Assembly: GCA_032690845.1 (NCBI GenBank)
Contig: CM064423.1
Coordinates: 30,154,044-30,218,043 of the forward strand
DNA from: Eleusine coracana subsp. coracana
Taxonomy: Eukaryota > Streptophyta > Magnoliopsida > Poales > Poaceae
Direction: 5' to 3'
Length of the DNA: 64,000 nt
The position numbers and the translations under genes are program-made. The notes under the pieces are model-generated. The model had not been told where the DNA came from. It saw nothing but the letters and a program-made list of their open reading frames with translations, and made no database searches. Below, one piece after another: positions 11,054 to 22,006 of this stretch (positions are counted from its first letter, which is position 1; each line of letters opens with the position of its first letter).

Positions 11054-14000
11054 ATGGCAGAAAACAGCTCGAAGTCGGAGGAGCTCACCCTCCAGGATGT
11101 CCAGGCACAGGTAGATGGTCTACAAAACGACATGAAGATGATGCACGAGAGACTTGACTCTACGGTCACTTCGTCGAATGAGCGTTTTGATCAACTGGAC
11201 CTTGTTGATACGGCTGCCCACACCACGCTCGCGACGATCATGACTCGTCTTGAGGCCATGTCGACGCAGCTTGGGACCATGACGACGCAGCTCACGGAGT
11301 TGCAACATGCACGTGACTACGGCGCCGACACCGAGCAGGATGACGATAATCGCCGTGGTCGTGCTCGTAGGGTACGTGTTCCTATTAATGATTCTTTTGC
11401 CAAAATAAAATTTCGTATTCCCACTTTTAATGGCAAATATGATCCGGGTGCTTATCTTGATTGGGAATTAGAGGTTGAACAAAAATTTGCATGCCATGAT
11501 GTTCCTGCTAATTTACAAGTTAAGGCTGCTATTAGTGAATTTACTGAATTTGCTTTACTTTGGTGGCGTGAGTATAGACAAAGATATCCTGATAATATTC
11601 CAGCCACTTGGACGGCATTAAAAGCTGCTATGCGTCATCGTTTTGTGCCGTCATATTATGCTAGAGATTTGCTTAATCAAATGCAGCGTTTTCAACAAGG
11701 TTCACTTTCTGTAGAGGATTATTATCAAGCTTTGCAAAAGGGTATGATTCACTGTGGTTTAGTTGAACTGGATGATGCTGCTATGGCTCGCTTTAGGGGT
11801 GGGTTAAATCGTGAAATTCAGAATATTCTTGATTATAAGCATTATGATGATATGACCACCTTATTTGAATATGCTTGTAAAGCTGAACGTGAAGTGCAGG
11901 ATCGACAATCTTCGTCAAGACCTAACATTTTTGTAGGGTCCAAGACGCCTTCAGCTCCACGGTCGACACCTCCTTCCACGTCGCGCGACCACTCCTCGAC
12001 CACGTCCAAGTCAAGTGCTCCATCCACGGCCAAATCTGCCTTGTTCGTGCCGTCCTCCTCGTCGTCTGGACGAGCTCATGATATTCAGTGTCACCGTTGC
12101 CGAGGATTTGGTCATGTGATACGCGATTGTCCAAATAAACGAACTATGTTGATTCGTGACGACGGTGGGTATTCTTCTGCTAGTGATTCTGAGGATATTC
12201 AGCAGACTATGCTTGCCACTAATCATGCAGATAATACGGAGCTTCATGTCGACTCTAGTGCCGCCGACAGGTATGCCACTCTTGTTGTGCAGCGTGTTCT
12301 TAGTACACAGGTCGTTCAGGATGAAAAGCATCAGCGCCACAACATTTTTCATATCAAAGGCGTTGTGCAAGAACGAGCGGTCCGTATAATCATCGATGGT
12401 GGCAGTTGCAACAATTTGGCTAGTACGACCTTGGTGGAGCAGTTGTCATTGCCAACAAGGAAGCATCCCCATCCTTATCACGTTCAATGGCTTAATGATG
12501 GCGGCAAAATAAAGGTAACGCGCTCGGTACGTGTTCCTTTCTCTCTTGGCGCCTATTCTGATTTTGTAGATTGTGATGTTGTTCCAATGGAAGCATGCTC
12601 TTTGTTGCTTGGCCGTCCTTGGCAATATGATGTTGATAGTGTTCATCATGGTCGCTCCAATTATTATTCCTTCATGTTCAAGGGTCAGAAAATTGTTATT
12701 CATCCTATGACACCTGAACAAGTTCTTAAAGATGATATTGCTCGAGCGACAAAAGCTGCAAAATTGGTTACATCGCCTCCTGTTGCACCTGTTCAATATG
12801 AGATCAAATTGAATAACCCTATCTTGCTTGCTACACGTGCTGATTTTGATGAATTACATGATGCTAATCTGCTTTGCTATGCGCTAGTTTGCTCTCGTAT
12901 GCTTGTTTCACTAGATGAGGCGCCTATGTTGCATATTCCTCCTGCTGTTGCTAACCTTTTGCAGGACTATAAAGATGTTTTTCCTGCTGAATTGCCACCG
13001 GGTCTTCCTCCTATTCGTGGCATAGAACATCAGATTGATTTAATTCCAGGTGCACAGCTTCCTAATCGCGCCCCGTACCGCACAAATCCTGAGGAGACGA
13101 AAGAAATTCAGCGTCAAGTGCAGGCATTGCTTGATAAAGGTTACATTCGTGAGTCTCTCAGCCCTTGTTCGGTTCCTGTTTTGCTTGTTCCTAAGAAAGA
13201 TGGTTCTTGGCGTATGTGTGTAGATTGTCGTGCAATTAACAATATTACAATTCGTTATCGATATCCTATACCACGCCTTGATGATATGCTTGATGAACTT
13301 AGTGGTGCCACAATTTTCTCTAAGGTTGATTTACGTAGTGGTTACCATCAAATAAGAATGAAATTAGGAGATGAATGGAAAATGGCTTTTAAAACTAAAT
13401 TTGGCTTGTATGAATGGTTGGTTATGCCGTTTGGATTGTCTAATGCTCCTAGCACTTTTATGCGCTTAATGAATGAAGTTCTTCGGTCTTTCATTGGAAT
13501 ATTTGTTGTTGTCTATTTTGATGATATCCTTATATACAGCAAATCCATGAATGAGCATTTAGATCATTTGCGTGCTGTTTTTGATGCTTTGCGTGCTGCT
13601 CATTTGTTTGGGAACATGGAAAAATGCACTTTTTGCACGCAACGTGTTTCGTTTCTTGGATATGTTGTTACTCCACAGGGCATTGAGGTCGATAGCAGCA
13701 AGGTGGACGCCATTCAGAGTTGGCCCCAACCGATGACGGTCACACAGGTTCGCAGTTTTCTTGGTCTTGCAGGCTTCTATCGTCGTTTTGTGCGGGATTT
13801 CAGTTCTATTGCTGCACCATTACATAAGCTGACCAAGAAGGGTGCGCCATTTGAGTGGGGCGCACCACAAGACGACGCATTCAACACTTTAAAGGAACGG
13901 TTAACTCATGCTCCTCTCTTACAATTGCCTAATTTTGATAAAGTGTTTGAATTGGAATGTGATGCTAGTGGAATTGGTTTGGATGCTGTTTTGTTGCAAG

Positions 14001-15793
14001 ATCATAAACCCATTGCTTATTTTAGTGAGAAGTTAAGTGGTGCTGCTCTTAAATATTCCACTTATGATAAAGAACTTTATGCTTTAGTAAGAACTTTGCA
14101 AACATGGCAGCATTATTTATGGCCTCGCGAATTTATTATTCATTCTGATCATGAGGCTTTGAAACATATTAGAACCCAAACTAATCTGAATCGTCGTCAT
14201 GCTAAATGGGTTGAATTTATTGAATCTTTTCCATACATCATTAAACATATAAACGGGAAGGAAAATGTGATTGCCGATGCTTTGTCTCATCGTTATATGA
14301 TGCTGTCCCAATTAGACTTTAAAATCTTTGGTTTGCAAGCTTTGAAAGATCAATATGTGAATGATGCTGATTTTCATGATATTATGATGCATTGTAAGGA
14401 TGGCAAACCTTGGGGCAAATTTCATATGCAGGATGGGTTCCTGTTTCGTGCTAACAAGCTGTGTATTCCAGCTAGCTCGGTTCGTCTTTTGTTGTTACAG
14501 GAGGCGCATGGAGGTGGTCTTATGGGTCACTTCGGAGTTTTCAAGACACATGAGGTGTTGGCCGACCATTTCTTTTGGCCATGGATGCGCCGTGATGTTG
14601 AGCGCCTTGTTGCACGTTGTACTACATGTCAAAAAGCTAAATCTCGTTTGGGTAATCATGGTTTGTATATGCCCTTGCCTGTTCCCTCTTCTCCTTGGCA
14701 TGATATTTCGATGGATTTTGTTTTGGGATTGCCTCGCACTAAGAAGGGGAGGGACAGTATTTTTGTGGTTGTTGATCGTTTCTCTAAAATGGCTCACTTT
14801 ATACCTTGTCATAAAACTGATGATGCCTCAAATGTTGCTGAATTGTTCTTTAGAGAGATTGTTAGATTGCATGGAATTCCTAAAACAATTGTCTCTGATC
14901 GTGATGCTAAGTTTCTTAGTCATTTTTGGCGTTCTCTTTGGAATAAATTAGGAACTAAGCTGCTGTTTAGTACTACTTGTCATCCTCAAACTGATGGGCA
15001 AACTGAGGTAGTAAATAGAACTTTGTCTGCTATGCTTAGAGCTGTTTTAGATAAAAATTTGAGACGTTGGGAAGATTGTTTACCTCATGTTGAATTTTCT
15101 TATAATCGTGCTACACATTCTGCCACTAAGATGTGTCCTTTTGAGGTTGTTTATGGCTATGTTCCTAAGGCGCCTATTGATTTGTTTGCTATTGATGCTG
15201 AAGATGAACCACATCTTGATGCTCTTGCTCATATTGATCACATGAAACAATTGCATGAAGAAACACAACACAACATTGCCATTGCTAATAAAAAGTATCA
15301 AGTGGCTGGTAGTAAAGGTAGAAAACATATTTCTTTTGAACCTGGTGATTTGGTTTGGTTGCACTTGCGTAAAGATAGATTTCCTACTTTGCGTCGTTCT
15401 AAACTGATGCCTCGTGCTGCTGGTCCTTTTAAAGTGCTAACCAAGATTAACGATAATGCTTATGTTCTTGACTTGCCCATGGAGTTTGGTGTTTCCACTA
15501 GTTTTAATGTTGCAGATTTGAAACCATACTTGGGTGAGGATGATGAGTTGCCGTCGAGGATGACTTCACTTCAAGAAGGGGAGGATGATGAGGACATCAA
15601 CGACATACGAATAATGACGACGGAAGATGGCGCGCCAAACCAAGCTGTCACACCTTCACCTCTCGTCGTCGCGCCTCCTCGAGTTACGGATCCATCTTCT
15701 AACGAGACGACGACGTACAAGGGCCCAATCACTAGAGCTCGAGCCCAGGAATTGAAGACGGTTTTGATGCTAAGGAACGACGGCCCAGGATGA
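11054..15793 (+). CDS. gag-pol: Gag-pol polyprotein of the CRM-like retrotransposon, intact
   Basis: A single 1,579-codon frame. It starts at MAENSSKSEEL, the first ATG after the leader. Domains in order: coiled-coil-like N-terminus; gag core about residues 115-290 (KIKFRIPTFNGKYDPGAYLD); CCHC zinc knuckle C346-C349-H354-C359; aspartic protease with IIDGGSCNN (D448); reverse transcriptase from about 655 with YFDD at 821-824; RNase H with ECDASG (D970); integrase finger H1152, H1159, C1189, C1192; integrase core D1221, D1282, E1318, with 35 residues between the last two; C-terminal GDLVWLHLRKDRFP module near 1440. All catalytic motifs are present. The last ~69 codons, including GPITRARAQEL, are encoded inside the 3' LTR, as described for CRM elements. 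The protein would assemble particles, copy the RNA and integrate the cDNA. No stop or frameshift is seen. Confidence 0.96.
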   Translation: MAENSSKSEELTLQDVQAQVDGLQNDMKMMHERLDSTVTSSNERFDQLDLVDTAAHTTLATIMTRLEAMSTQLGTMTTQLTELQHARDYGADTEQDDDNRRGRARRVRVPINDSFAKIKFRIPTFNGKYDPGAYLDWELEVEQKFACHDVPANLQVKAAISEFTEFALLWWREYRQRYPDNIPATWTALKAAMRHRFVPSYYARDLLNQMQRFQQGSLSVEDYYQALQKGMIHCGLVELDDAAMARFRGGLNREIQNILDYKHYDDMTTLFEYACKAEREVQDRQSSSRPNIFVGSKTPSAPRSTPPSTSRDHSSTTSKSSAPSTAKSALFVPSSSSSGRAHDIQCHRCRGFGHVIRDCPNKRTMLIRDDGGYSSASDSEDIQQTMLATNHADNTELHVDSSAADRYATLVVQRVLSTQVVQDEKHQRHNIFHIKGVVQERAVRIIIDGGSCNNLASTTLVEQLSLPTRKHPHPYHVQWLNDGGKIKVTRSVRVPFSLGAYSDFVDCDVVPMEACSLLLGRPWQYDVDSVHHGRSNYYSFMFKGQKIVIHPMTPEQVLKDDIARATKAAKLVTSPPVAPVQYEIKLNNPILLATRADFDELHDANLLCYALVCSRMLVSLDEAPMLHIPPAVANLLQDYKDVFPAELPPGLPPIRGIEHQIDLIPGAQLPNRAPYRTNPEETKEIQRQVQALLDKGYIRESLSPCSVPVLLVPKKDGSWRMCVDCRAINNITIRYRYPIPRLDDMLDELSGATIFSKVDLRSGYHQIRMKLGDEWKMAFKTKFGLYEWLVMPFGLSNAPSTFMRLMNEVLRSFIGIFVVVYFDDILIYSKSMNEHLDHLRAVFDALRAAHLFGNMEKCTFCTQRVSFLGYVVTPQGIEVDSSKVDAIQSWPQPMTVTQVRSFLGLAGFYRRFVRDFSSIAAPLHKLTKKGAPFEWGAPQDDAFNTLKERLTHAPLLQLPNFDKVFELECDASGIGLDAVLLQDHKPIAYFSEKLSGAALKYSTYDKELYALVRTLQTWQHYLWPREFIIHSDHEALKHIRTQTNLNRRHAKWVEFIESFPYIIKHINGKENVIADALSHRYMMLSQLDFKIFGLQALKDQYVNDADFHDIMMHCKDGKPWGKFHMQDGFLFRANKLCIPASSVRLLLLQEAHGGGLMGHFGVFKTHEVLADHFFWPWMRRDVERLVARCTTCQKAKSRLGNHGLYMPLPVPSSPWHDISMDFVLGLPRTKKGRDSIFVVVDRFSKMAHFIPCHKTDDASNVAELFFREIVRLHGIPKTIVSDRDAKFLSHFWRSLWNKLGTKLLFSTTCHPQTDGQTEVVNRTLSAMLRAVLDKNLRRWEDCLPHVEFSYNRATHSATKMCPFEVVYGYVPKAPIDLFAIDAEDEPHLDALAHIDHMKQLHEETQHNIAIANKKYQVAGSKGRKHISFEPGDLVWLHLRKDRFPTLRRSKLMPRAAGPFKVLTKINDNAYVLDLPMEFGVSTSFNVADLKPYLGEDDELPSRMTSLQEGEDDEDINDIRIMTTEDGAPNQAVTPSPLVVAPPRVTDPSSNETTTYKGPITRARAQELKTVLMLRNDGPG
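15573..15585 (+). other. Polypurine tract of the complete CRM-like element
   Basis: AAGAAGGGGAGGA abuts the 3' LTR start TGATGAGGACATC. It lies within the coding frame (LQEGEDDED). Confidence 0.85.
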
Positions 15794-16225
15794 TGTCGCC
15801 CGAAGGCCCACGTGGCCCAAGTCGCATGACTCCCTCTCCACCGCGCGCCTCTCCACTTCAGCCGGCCCTAGATGCCTCGTCCTCCCCCTATATAGTCAAG
15901 GGCTGCGCCCCTTGTAATCTTCGAGTTTTGTTTTAAGTTTAGCTTAGCTATACATCCGTCTCTCGACGTGAATTCAGAACTCCACCTTCGTGCAATACAT
16001 CAGATTGCTCGCCTCTAATTCTTGCTCGTTCTTCGATTGCGCGTAAGAATTGATCCTCGTGATCAGGTTGATCTTGTTTACCACAAGGTTAATATCCTCC
16101 GGAAGTTGGTTCAGCGATTGCATTGGCGCTTCGGCTTGCTCGTCGTAGTCGGATCGTGAGGGTCGACATCCACCAAATCGAAGTTATCTCCACTCGCCGA
16201 AAGATCGGGCACTCTACACCTATCA
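15586..16225 (+). repeat. 3' LTR of the complete CRM-like element
   Basis: 640 bp, from TGATGAGGACATC to CACCTATCA. It is nearly identical to 9270-9908. The gag-pol frame runs 208 bp into it. It is followed by the AAACA target-site copy. Confidence 0.95.
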
Positions 16226-18320
16226 AAACATCCTCATACTCCTGCAAAAGGTTAGTGACAGCAGGAGGCAAAGCACTAGAAGCAATATCACCAAGCGAAA
16301 ACAAGGCTTGTTTGCATATCAAAGCATAGCAAATATCATCAGTAGAAATTTCAGCAAGCTCAGATTTTGTGGCAAGACACGAACGAACTTCTAATTTAAT
16401 TGCAGCACCCTTAGAACTTGAAGAATCATTAACATTACTTGGTGTAGAAGCAGAATTAATAGGTTGCTGAATTTCAGGGCTTTTATTTTTCAAACTAGCA
16501 GCTCGTTCTAAATCAGCTTGTACAATTTCAGCAGGGGTCATTGGTAACAAAGTAATTTTAGTTCCTTTATGCATAAAAGTGTACTTATTACTTTTACCAT
16601 GATGTACAACATCATTATGAAATTCCCAAGGTCTACCCAATAAAAGTGAACAAGCTTGCATGGGTACAACATCACAATCAACAGAATCCACATAGGAACC
16701 AATGGAAAAAGGAACTCTGCAAGTTTGTATTACCTTAGCTTTTCCAGAGTCATTTAACCACTGAATGTAGTATGGATGTGCATGTGGGCGTGTGGTCAAA
16801 TCAAGCTTCTTAACCACATCAGAACTCACCAAATTGTTGCAACTTCCTCCATCAATGATGACACGTGCCCGACGGTTCTTGATGACGAAGAAAATCTGGA
16901 ACAAGTTATGTCGCTGCATCATCTCGGGCTGGTTGATTTGTGTGCTAAGCACACGCTGCACAATAATATTCATGTAGCCCGTGGTATCTCCGCCTCCAAG
17001 GACGAGGTCACCGCTGGTGGCAGCGACATCCTCCTCCTCATCCTCCACATCGGAGGTGCTCATGTAACCGCCATCATCTGTCGCCACATATGCCCGCCTA
17101 CTTGGGCAATCTTTCTGCACATGGCCAAGACCATGGCAGCGGTGGCACTGAATCCCTGTAGTGCGTCCCGTCGAAGCAACAGAGGAGGCACTACTAGCTG
17201 GTACCTGCACAGAATTTTTACCTGAGCGCGTAGAAGGGGCAGGGGCTGATCTTGGTGCTGCAGAAACAACACTAGCTGGTGGGGGCTGCCGGAAAGATGG
17301 CTTGGGCAGCCCCGAAGTCCCCGTCGTCCGTGGTGGGTAGAAATTCCTGGACTTGCTGTACTCCTCAAAAGCCTGGAAAAGTCCCTGTGATTCTTTCTCT
17401 GCAAGCAATGCATACTGGAAACACTGGTTGAGGGTATAAAATTCTTTATAATCAAGGATGTCCTGAATTTCTTTTCTCAAACCAGAATAAAAGCGGCAAA
17501 TCTGATCCTCTACCTTTTCAACCACAGCACAACGAATCAAACCCTTCTGAAGCTCACTAAAATACTCCTGAACAGTTTTATCTCCTTGATCTAAACACTG
17601 CAGTTTATTACGAATTTCTCTATAAAAAGAAGGAGGAACAAAACGATCACGCATTTCTACCTTAAGTTCTTCCCAAGTAGTAGGCAAATCGGTTTCAGCA
17701 GCTAGACCACTCCACCAAACAATAGCAAAGTCCTTAAACTCACTAGTGGCTTGTCTAACTCTATGTTGTTCAGGAACAAGGTGGGCATTAAATTTTTGTT
17801 CTACCGTCATTTCCCAATCAAGGTAAGCATCACCATCGTACTGACCCGAAAACGAAGGAATTGAAAACTTAATTTTAGCATACGGATCATCTGGAGCATG
17901 GTTACCTTGTGTGCGACGGTTGTGGATGTGGAAACCACCCATACCTTGAGGGTTACGTTGCAAACGACATCGTAACCTTGCGGTCCTTGTCGCTGACCTA
18001 TCGATGGTGCCATCAGCCTTATACACCGTTGCTTCATCATGATCGTCTTCAACGTCGTTGTTGGTGTTGGTGTTGTTGTTGTTGTTGTTGTTGTTGTTGG
18101 TCTTGTGAGCGGTCTCCAATTCGACAACCGGATCGGTTAGCTTAGAGACTCTCTTATCCAACCGCTCAATGCTTTCTCCCAGGTGAAGCTTGGTGACGGC
18201 CCTGGTGATCGTCTCTGCCAAATCACTCTGAACCGCCTGCAAAGCCTTCTGTAACTGATTTTGGCTCACGCACTCATCCAATTTTGAGGGTGAAGCACCC
18301 TCCCCATAGCTTCCAGACAT
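16226..18320 (-). pseudogene. Gag and protease half of the split CRM-like polyprotein
   Basis: Minus-strand frame starting MSGSYGEGASPSKLDECVSQ at 18320, with no stop until it enters the nested element. It carries an Asn-rich tract (GTT repeats, 18055-18100), the gag core (KIKFSIPSFSGQYDGDAYLD, YFSELQKGLIRCAV), a CCHC knuckle (CHRCHGLGHVQKDC), and the protease motif IIDGGSCNNLVSS with DCDVVPMQACSLLLGRPW. It stops being element-specific at 16226, where the younger element's LTR begins. Its continuation is at 9269 on the other side. An upstream in-frame ATG (18344) is less likely because relatives align from MSGS. Confidence 0.9.
18055..18100. repeat. Variable GTT/GGT codon repeat in gag
   Basis: Trinucleotide run encoding an Asn-rich stretch on the minus strand. 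The matching tract is longer and Thr-mixed at 46866-46940, and shorter at 53681-53714. Confidence 0.85.
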
Positions 18321-19459
18321 CAGAAACACCAAAACAGGAAACAAAAAGTGAAGGTTATCCCTACAAAACTACTAAGCAGTGGTGCCTCTCAACATAGCAA
18401 AAGTAAGCTTCTTGCAAAGCTCTTATAAAGTTCTGAAAACAACAAAGCGAAGGATACCATGGAGAAGTGTTCCACGGTTGCAAGGGTTACAAAATAACCT
18501 ATGTGCTGTCCAGAAGAAGTATGTAGAGCTAGGAAGGCCAAATATATATATATATGAGTGGCACACAAATCAAAAACAGATAGTAAAGCTGAATAAGTGC
18601 CCAAATAAATTGTCCCTAGTTGCTGGTCTAACTATGTCCTAGAACAGTAGTGATAGCAAAGAAGAAACAAGGAGACAAAGGGACACAATCGATAACAGGG
18701 GGCTTAGTATAAAAGAGCCAAACTCAGAAATTCCAGGGGGCTAGATGGAGCACTAGTAGGAATCCCAAATTTCTTTTTTTTTATTTTATTTTTTTGATAT
18801 TTTTCCCAACTCACTAGCAAACAGGAAGAAACCACAAAAAATTTTAGCTCAAACCGAGCTAGGACGTGGCTTACAGAAAATCTTGAAGTTTCAGAAAACG
18901 TCGGGTTTCAACTTGAATGAATTTTTTCTTTATCTTCCCGATTTTTTTTGAATTTTTTGACGAGGGCACAAAGGGCGTAGCCAACTGTGGGTATGCTCAA
19001 CTTTTTGTCAAGAATCTCCTGTAAAAATTTCAGCCAAAACGGACAACCGAGCGAAAAGTTATGGCTGTTTTACCGAAGGGGTGTCGGAATCGGTTATGAA
19101 GAACCCGGGGGTTTGAGTGAAATCCGAGTCGGGCTTGGGGTCGGGTAGGGATTTTTTTTTTTGGCGAGGTGGATGCAGCGGAAAGTGAAATTTGTGAAAA
19201 TTGGTCCGAGGTGGTGAGGGTGGGTTTAGGGTGGGCGTGTTGATCAATCAACCCTAGCACACAAAGCCGACAAAACAAGAACTAGGGCACAAACTCAACA
19301 CTACGGACTCTGAAATTAAAATCTGCAAAGGCTAAACAAGTGGTTATGGGCGGGGGAAAAAAAAAATTTGGTATTTTCTGTGGACAATAGGAAGAACACG
19401 AAAACAAAACTAAAGGGTAGTGTGAACCTGACGGTGCACCTGAAGCTCTGATTACCACT
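18321..19459 (-). other. Leader and primer site of the split CRM-like element
   Basis: 1.1 kb leader between 5' LTR and gag. The primer site on the minus strand at 19457-19445 reads TGGTAATCAGAGC, i.e. the initiator-tRNA-Met complement with one extra A. The leader contains T-rich runs (about 18770-18800) and no coding signal. The same leader recurs at 47197-47655 (partial) and 53949-55531. Confidence 0.8.
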
Positions 19460-20231
19460 TGATATGAACAAGGGTTCCCGATCTTCCGAAAGGTTCTTGG
19501 TAAGTTGATTTGCTCGGAGGCGACACACAAATCAATCCAGCTTCAGAACAGTACGTTCTAAACCCGCAATCGCAGCACGACGTCTCCTCTGGTAATCAAC
19601 CGTCCAAAGACGATTGACCTCGCCGAGAAGGCTATTCTCTGCCTGCGAATCAAGAACACAAGCAAGAACAACGAAGAATGCAACACAATTGCAGATGTAT
19701 GATTAAACTCTCGAAGTTGGGGTCTCACAAACCGATGAACGGCGAAACTGTTTATGAACAGAATTAATCTAAGCAAAACCCGAACCCTAATAGTGCGGCG
19801 GCGGCTGTATATAAAGACCCTAGGTTCGTGCAAGACCCTCTGGACGCGCCCCTAATTGGGCTCAACGTAGCACCGACACAGATTCTGGACTCTTTCTTGT
19901 TTTGACGATTTCTGATGACTCCGGATGAATTTTGACATGAGGCCAGCGGCATTAGAAAGGTCTTCTCCTTATCTTTCCGTGCATATGTAGAACGTCCAAA
20001 TCCGAGTCCGTATGCGTCCTGGGCGACTATTTTAGTACGGACTGGTCCTGGGTTCCGAAACAGACTCGAAGTCGGTTTTGATTGGGCCTCCACTTTGGCT
20101 TCTAAGCCCTTGCTGGTCCTCCACATTTCCAACTCCTTCTCCCATCATCTCCTGATCCTCTCCATGGTTTCTAATCATAAAATAATCATTAGGTAGCAAA
20201 CCATTCTCAAAAGTAACATATAGCGAAGAAA
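19460..20231 (-). repeat. 5' LTR of the split CRM-like element, truncated
   Basis: The LTR end GTTCATATCA is at 19460, next to the primer site. Homology to the other LTRs stops at about 20231, after the TAGCGAAGAA block, so roughly the first 140 bp are missing. The TATA motif on the minus strand (TTTATATA, 19815-19808) is retained. Confidence 0.88.
19808..19815 (-). promoter_or_regulatory. TATA motif of the 920 bp CRM-type LTR
   Basis: The minus strand reads CTTTATATACAGCCGC. The corresponding site in the non-autonomous relatives is TCATATACAGCCG (about 39048, 49340 and 52338, plus strand). Core-promoter identity is inferred. Confidence 0.45.
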
Positions 20232-20414
20232 ATCAAGTTCCCAACAGAAGAAAATCAAGTTCTTCAAGCCTCAATGGAGCAACCTGACCGAAGAGGAATC
20301 TACATGGAAATGAGAAGAATTTCTACGAAGCCGTTATTCAAAGTTTCTAGACCAAACTAAACTTTTTCACCCCTCCTTATATCTCGGGACGAGATTTCTT
20401 GAAGGGGGGAGGGC
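20232..20414 (+). pseudogene. 3' end of a Tekay-like pol and its polypurine tract
   Basis: Plus-strand frame near 20255-20350 reads IKFFKPQWSNLTEEESTW, a stop, then EEFLRSRYSKF. This is the typical tail of Tekay-lineage integrase (VQWS.HTE.EATWE), recognised from memory. It is followed by CTCGGGACGAGATTTCTTGA and the tract GAAGGGGGGAGGGC directly before an LTR start at 20415. The rest of the element to the left is lost at the junction with the CRM-like LTR. One in-frame stop is visible. Confidence 0.75.
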
Positions 20415-21768
20415 TGTGACGCCCCTGGTGTCATGGAGTTCTGAAAACCACAGCTTAGAACCCTTCCACACAAGCATGAGAACTTAGAACAAAAGTTTGA
20501 ACTGAAATTGAGCAAATTCAAATTAAATCCAAGCAAATTTCAATTTTGTTTGAACTACAAGTCCAAATTTTTCAACATAACTTTCATCCACTAAAAATAT
20601 AGGTTGTGGGTCCTGGTTAAATAGAATTTTGTCAAATTTCTCACATTTTTATCCCTTCATTTTATGTCCCAAAAAAATGGTCAAAGTTTCACAAACCACC
20701 CCAAGTCAAAAAATTCCCGGCAAAAAGATATTTCAGTCTAGAGCTCAAACTCATTTTTTAAATTAAGTACACATCATGATGAGCGTTCTCATAACTTTTT
20801 TTCCTAGCATATTTTTAGAAATAATGGTATGAAATTGACAAGACATGGAAAAATGGAGAATTCGAAAAATATAAATCCCCATGGCCCCACGCGTCAGTCG
20901 CTCAGGCCATCTTCTTCCTCGTCCATTGGCCGTTGTGGGCGGCTGAGCTGCGCGTGGCACCCGTACGCCACGGCTGGCATATACCTGGTCGGCTCCGTGT
21001 CCTAAAACCGACATCCACGCCCCCGGTTTCGGCGTTCAACCCCATTTCCACCTATCTCTCTTGCACTTCCGTGCACCTCTCCATTTTCTCTGGATTGGTC
21101 TGGAGCACATGCCAGCCATGGCTGTCGCCGCTTCTTCCTTACCGTCCGGCCAGCTCACTGCTTCCCTGCCCAATCTCCACCACTAAAACGCACGTAAGGA
21201 AGTCCTTGAGCTCCTCAATTCCTTGCTCGTGCGCTGCAGATTTATTGTTTTTCTGATGTGACCTACGCAGCGTGCATGTGGGCGTCGACTCGAAATTCGC
21301 TCCCTCCGGTGGGCCTCGTCATTTACTTGTTTCTCCTCCATGTGCACAACTCCCCTGCGCAAGCACCTAACGTGTTGTTTGCTCCGTTCATCGATGGATT
21401 GTGTCGGCATTCGATTTTTTGGGCGTCCATCCCGTCCGCATAACCGGACGGAAAGCAACGTCGGGATACCCCCTAGGCCCCCACGTACGCGCGCCACGCC
21501 TATGTGCGAGCAGGCCAGCCCATGACACTCGCACGCACTCACGGTAGGAAAGCCTTTGATGGCCAGGCTGACAGGGCCAGACTTCCAACGGACGCTCGTT
21601 CTAGCTTGAGCACAAGCAAGTAATTTCTGATTTTATCATAGTATCAAAACAAATGAGAGCAAATCGACATTTTTTATTATTAAAAAGAAAATCAAATCAG
21701 TATTTTTCGATAAGTTGAGACTCTGACTAGAGTTTCCAACTTTATTTTCTACATCTTAATATTCGCTA

Positions 21769-22006
21769 TTGGAACAATTGATTTTCACTACTAGAACAAT
21801 TGATATTCACTACAGGAACAATTGATTTTCACTACAGAAACAATTAATTTTCACTACTAGAACATTAGATATTCATTATTGAAACAATTGATTTTCACTA
21901 GTAGAACATTTGATATTCATACTAAAACAATTTATTTTTTCTACTCCAACATTTGATTTGCACTACTGGAACATTTTATTTTCATAACTAGAATATTGAA
22001 TTTATT
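21769..22006. repeat. 22 bp minisatellite in the Tekay-like LTR
   Basis: About ten and a half diverged copies of TAGAACAATTGATATTCACT plus AC. Neighbouring units alternate between GATTTTCAC and GATATTCAC, hinting at a 44 bp higher-order unit. The sequence is AT-rich and non-coding. Confidence 0.88.

Larger units (their letters stand above)
9270..16225 (+). mobile_element. Complete, young CRM-like LTR retrotransposon
   Basis: 6,956 bp: 5' LTR 9270-9908, primer site, leader, one open gag-pol, polypurine tract and 3' LTR 15586-16225. Perfect 5 bp target-site duplication AAACA (9265-9269 and 16226-16230). Removing the element and one AAACA restores the host sequence, as shown by the uninterrupted counterpart at about 45006-45060. 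By eye the two LTRs differ by about six substitutions and one 1-base indel in 640 bp, so the insertion is recent. All parts needed for autonomous transposition are present. Confidence 0.95.
5764..20231 (-). mobile_element. CRM-like Ty3/Gypsy element, minus strand, split by a younger element
   Basis: Read on the minus strand: 5' LTR (20231-19460, lacking its first ~140 bp), tRNA-iMet primer site, leader, gag-protease (18320-16226), [young plus-strand element 9270-16225], RT to integrase (9269-6370), polypurine tract and 3' LTR (6685-5764). Without the nested element it is about 7.5 kb. CRM features, recalled from the family: LTR starting TGATGAGGACATC, a gag-pol ending QEGEDDEDI, a GPITRARAR tail encoded in the LTR, and the PBS. 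The candidate left target copy is GATGG (5759-5763). The right one is lost with the LTR truncation. Confidence 0.85.

Noticed and set aside
14400..14951. Second open frame of 183 codons overlapping the integrase region
   Set aside because: Out-of-frame shadow of the gag-pol coding sequence, hydrophobic because of T-rich codons, with no conserved pattern.
16776..17225. Antisense frame of ~149 codons conserved in three CRM-like copies (also at 45587-46036 and 48497-49087)
   Set aside because: Conserved because it mirrors the well conserved protease and knuckle coding on the other strand. The copies differ at positions silent in the sense frame. No independent signal of a gene.
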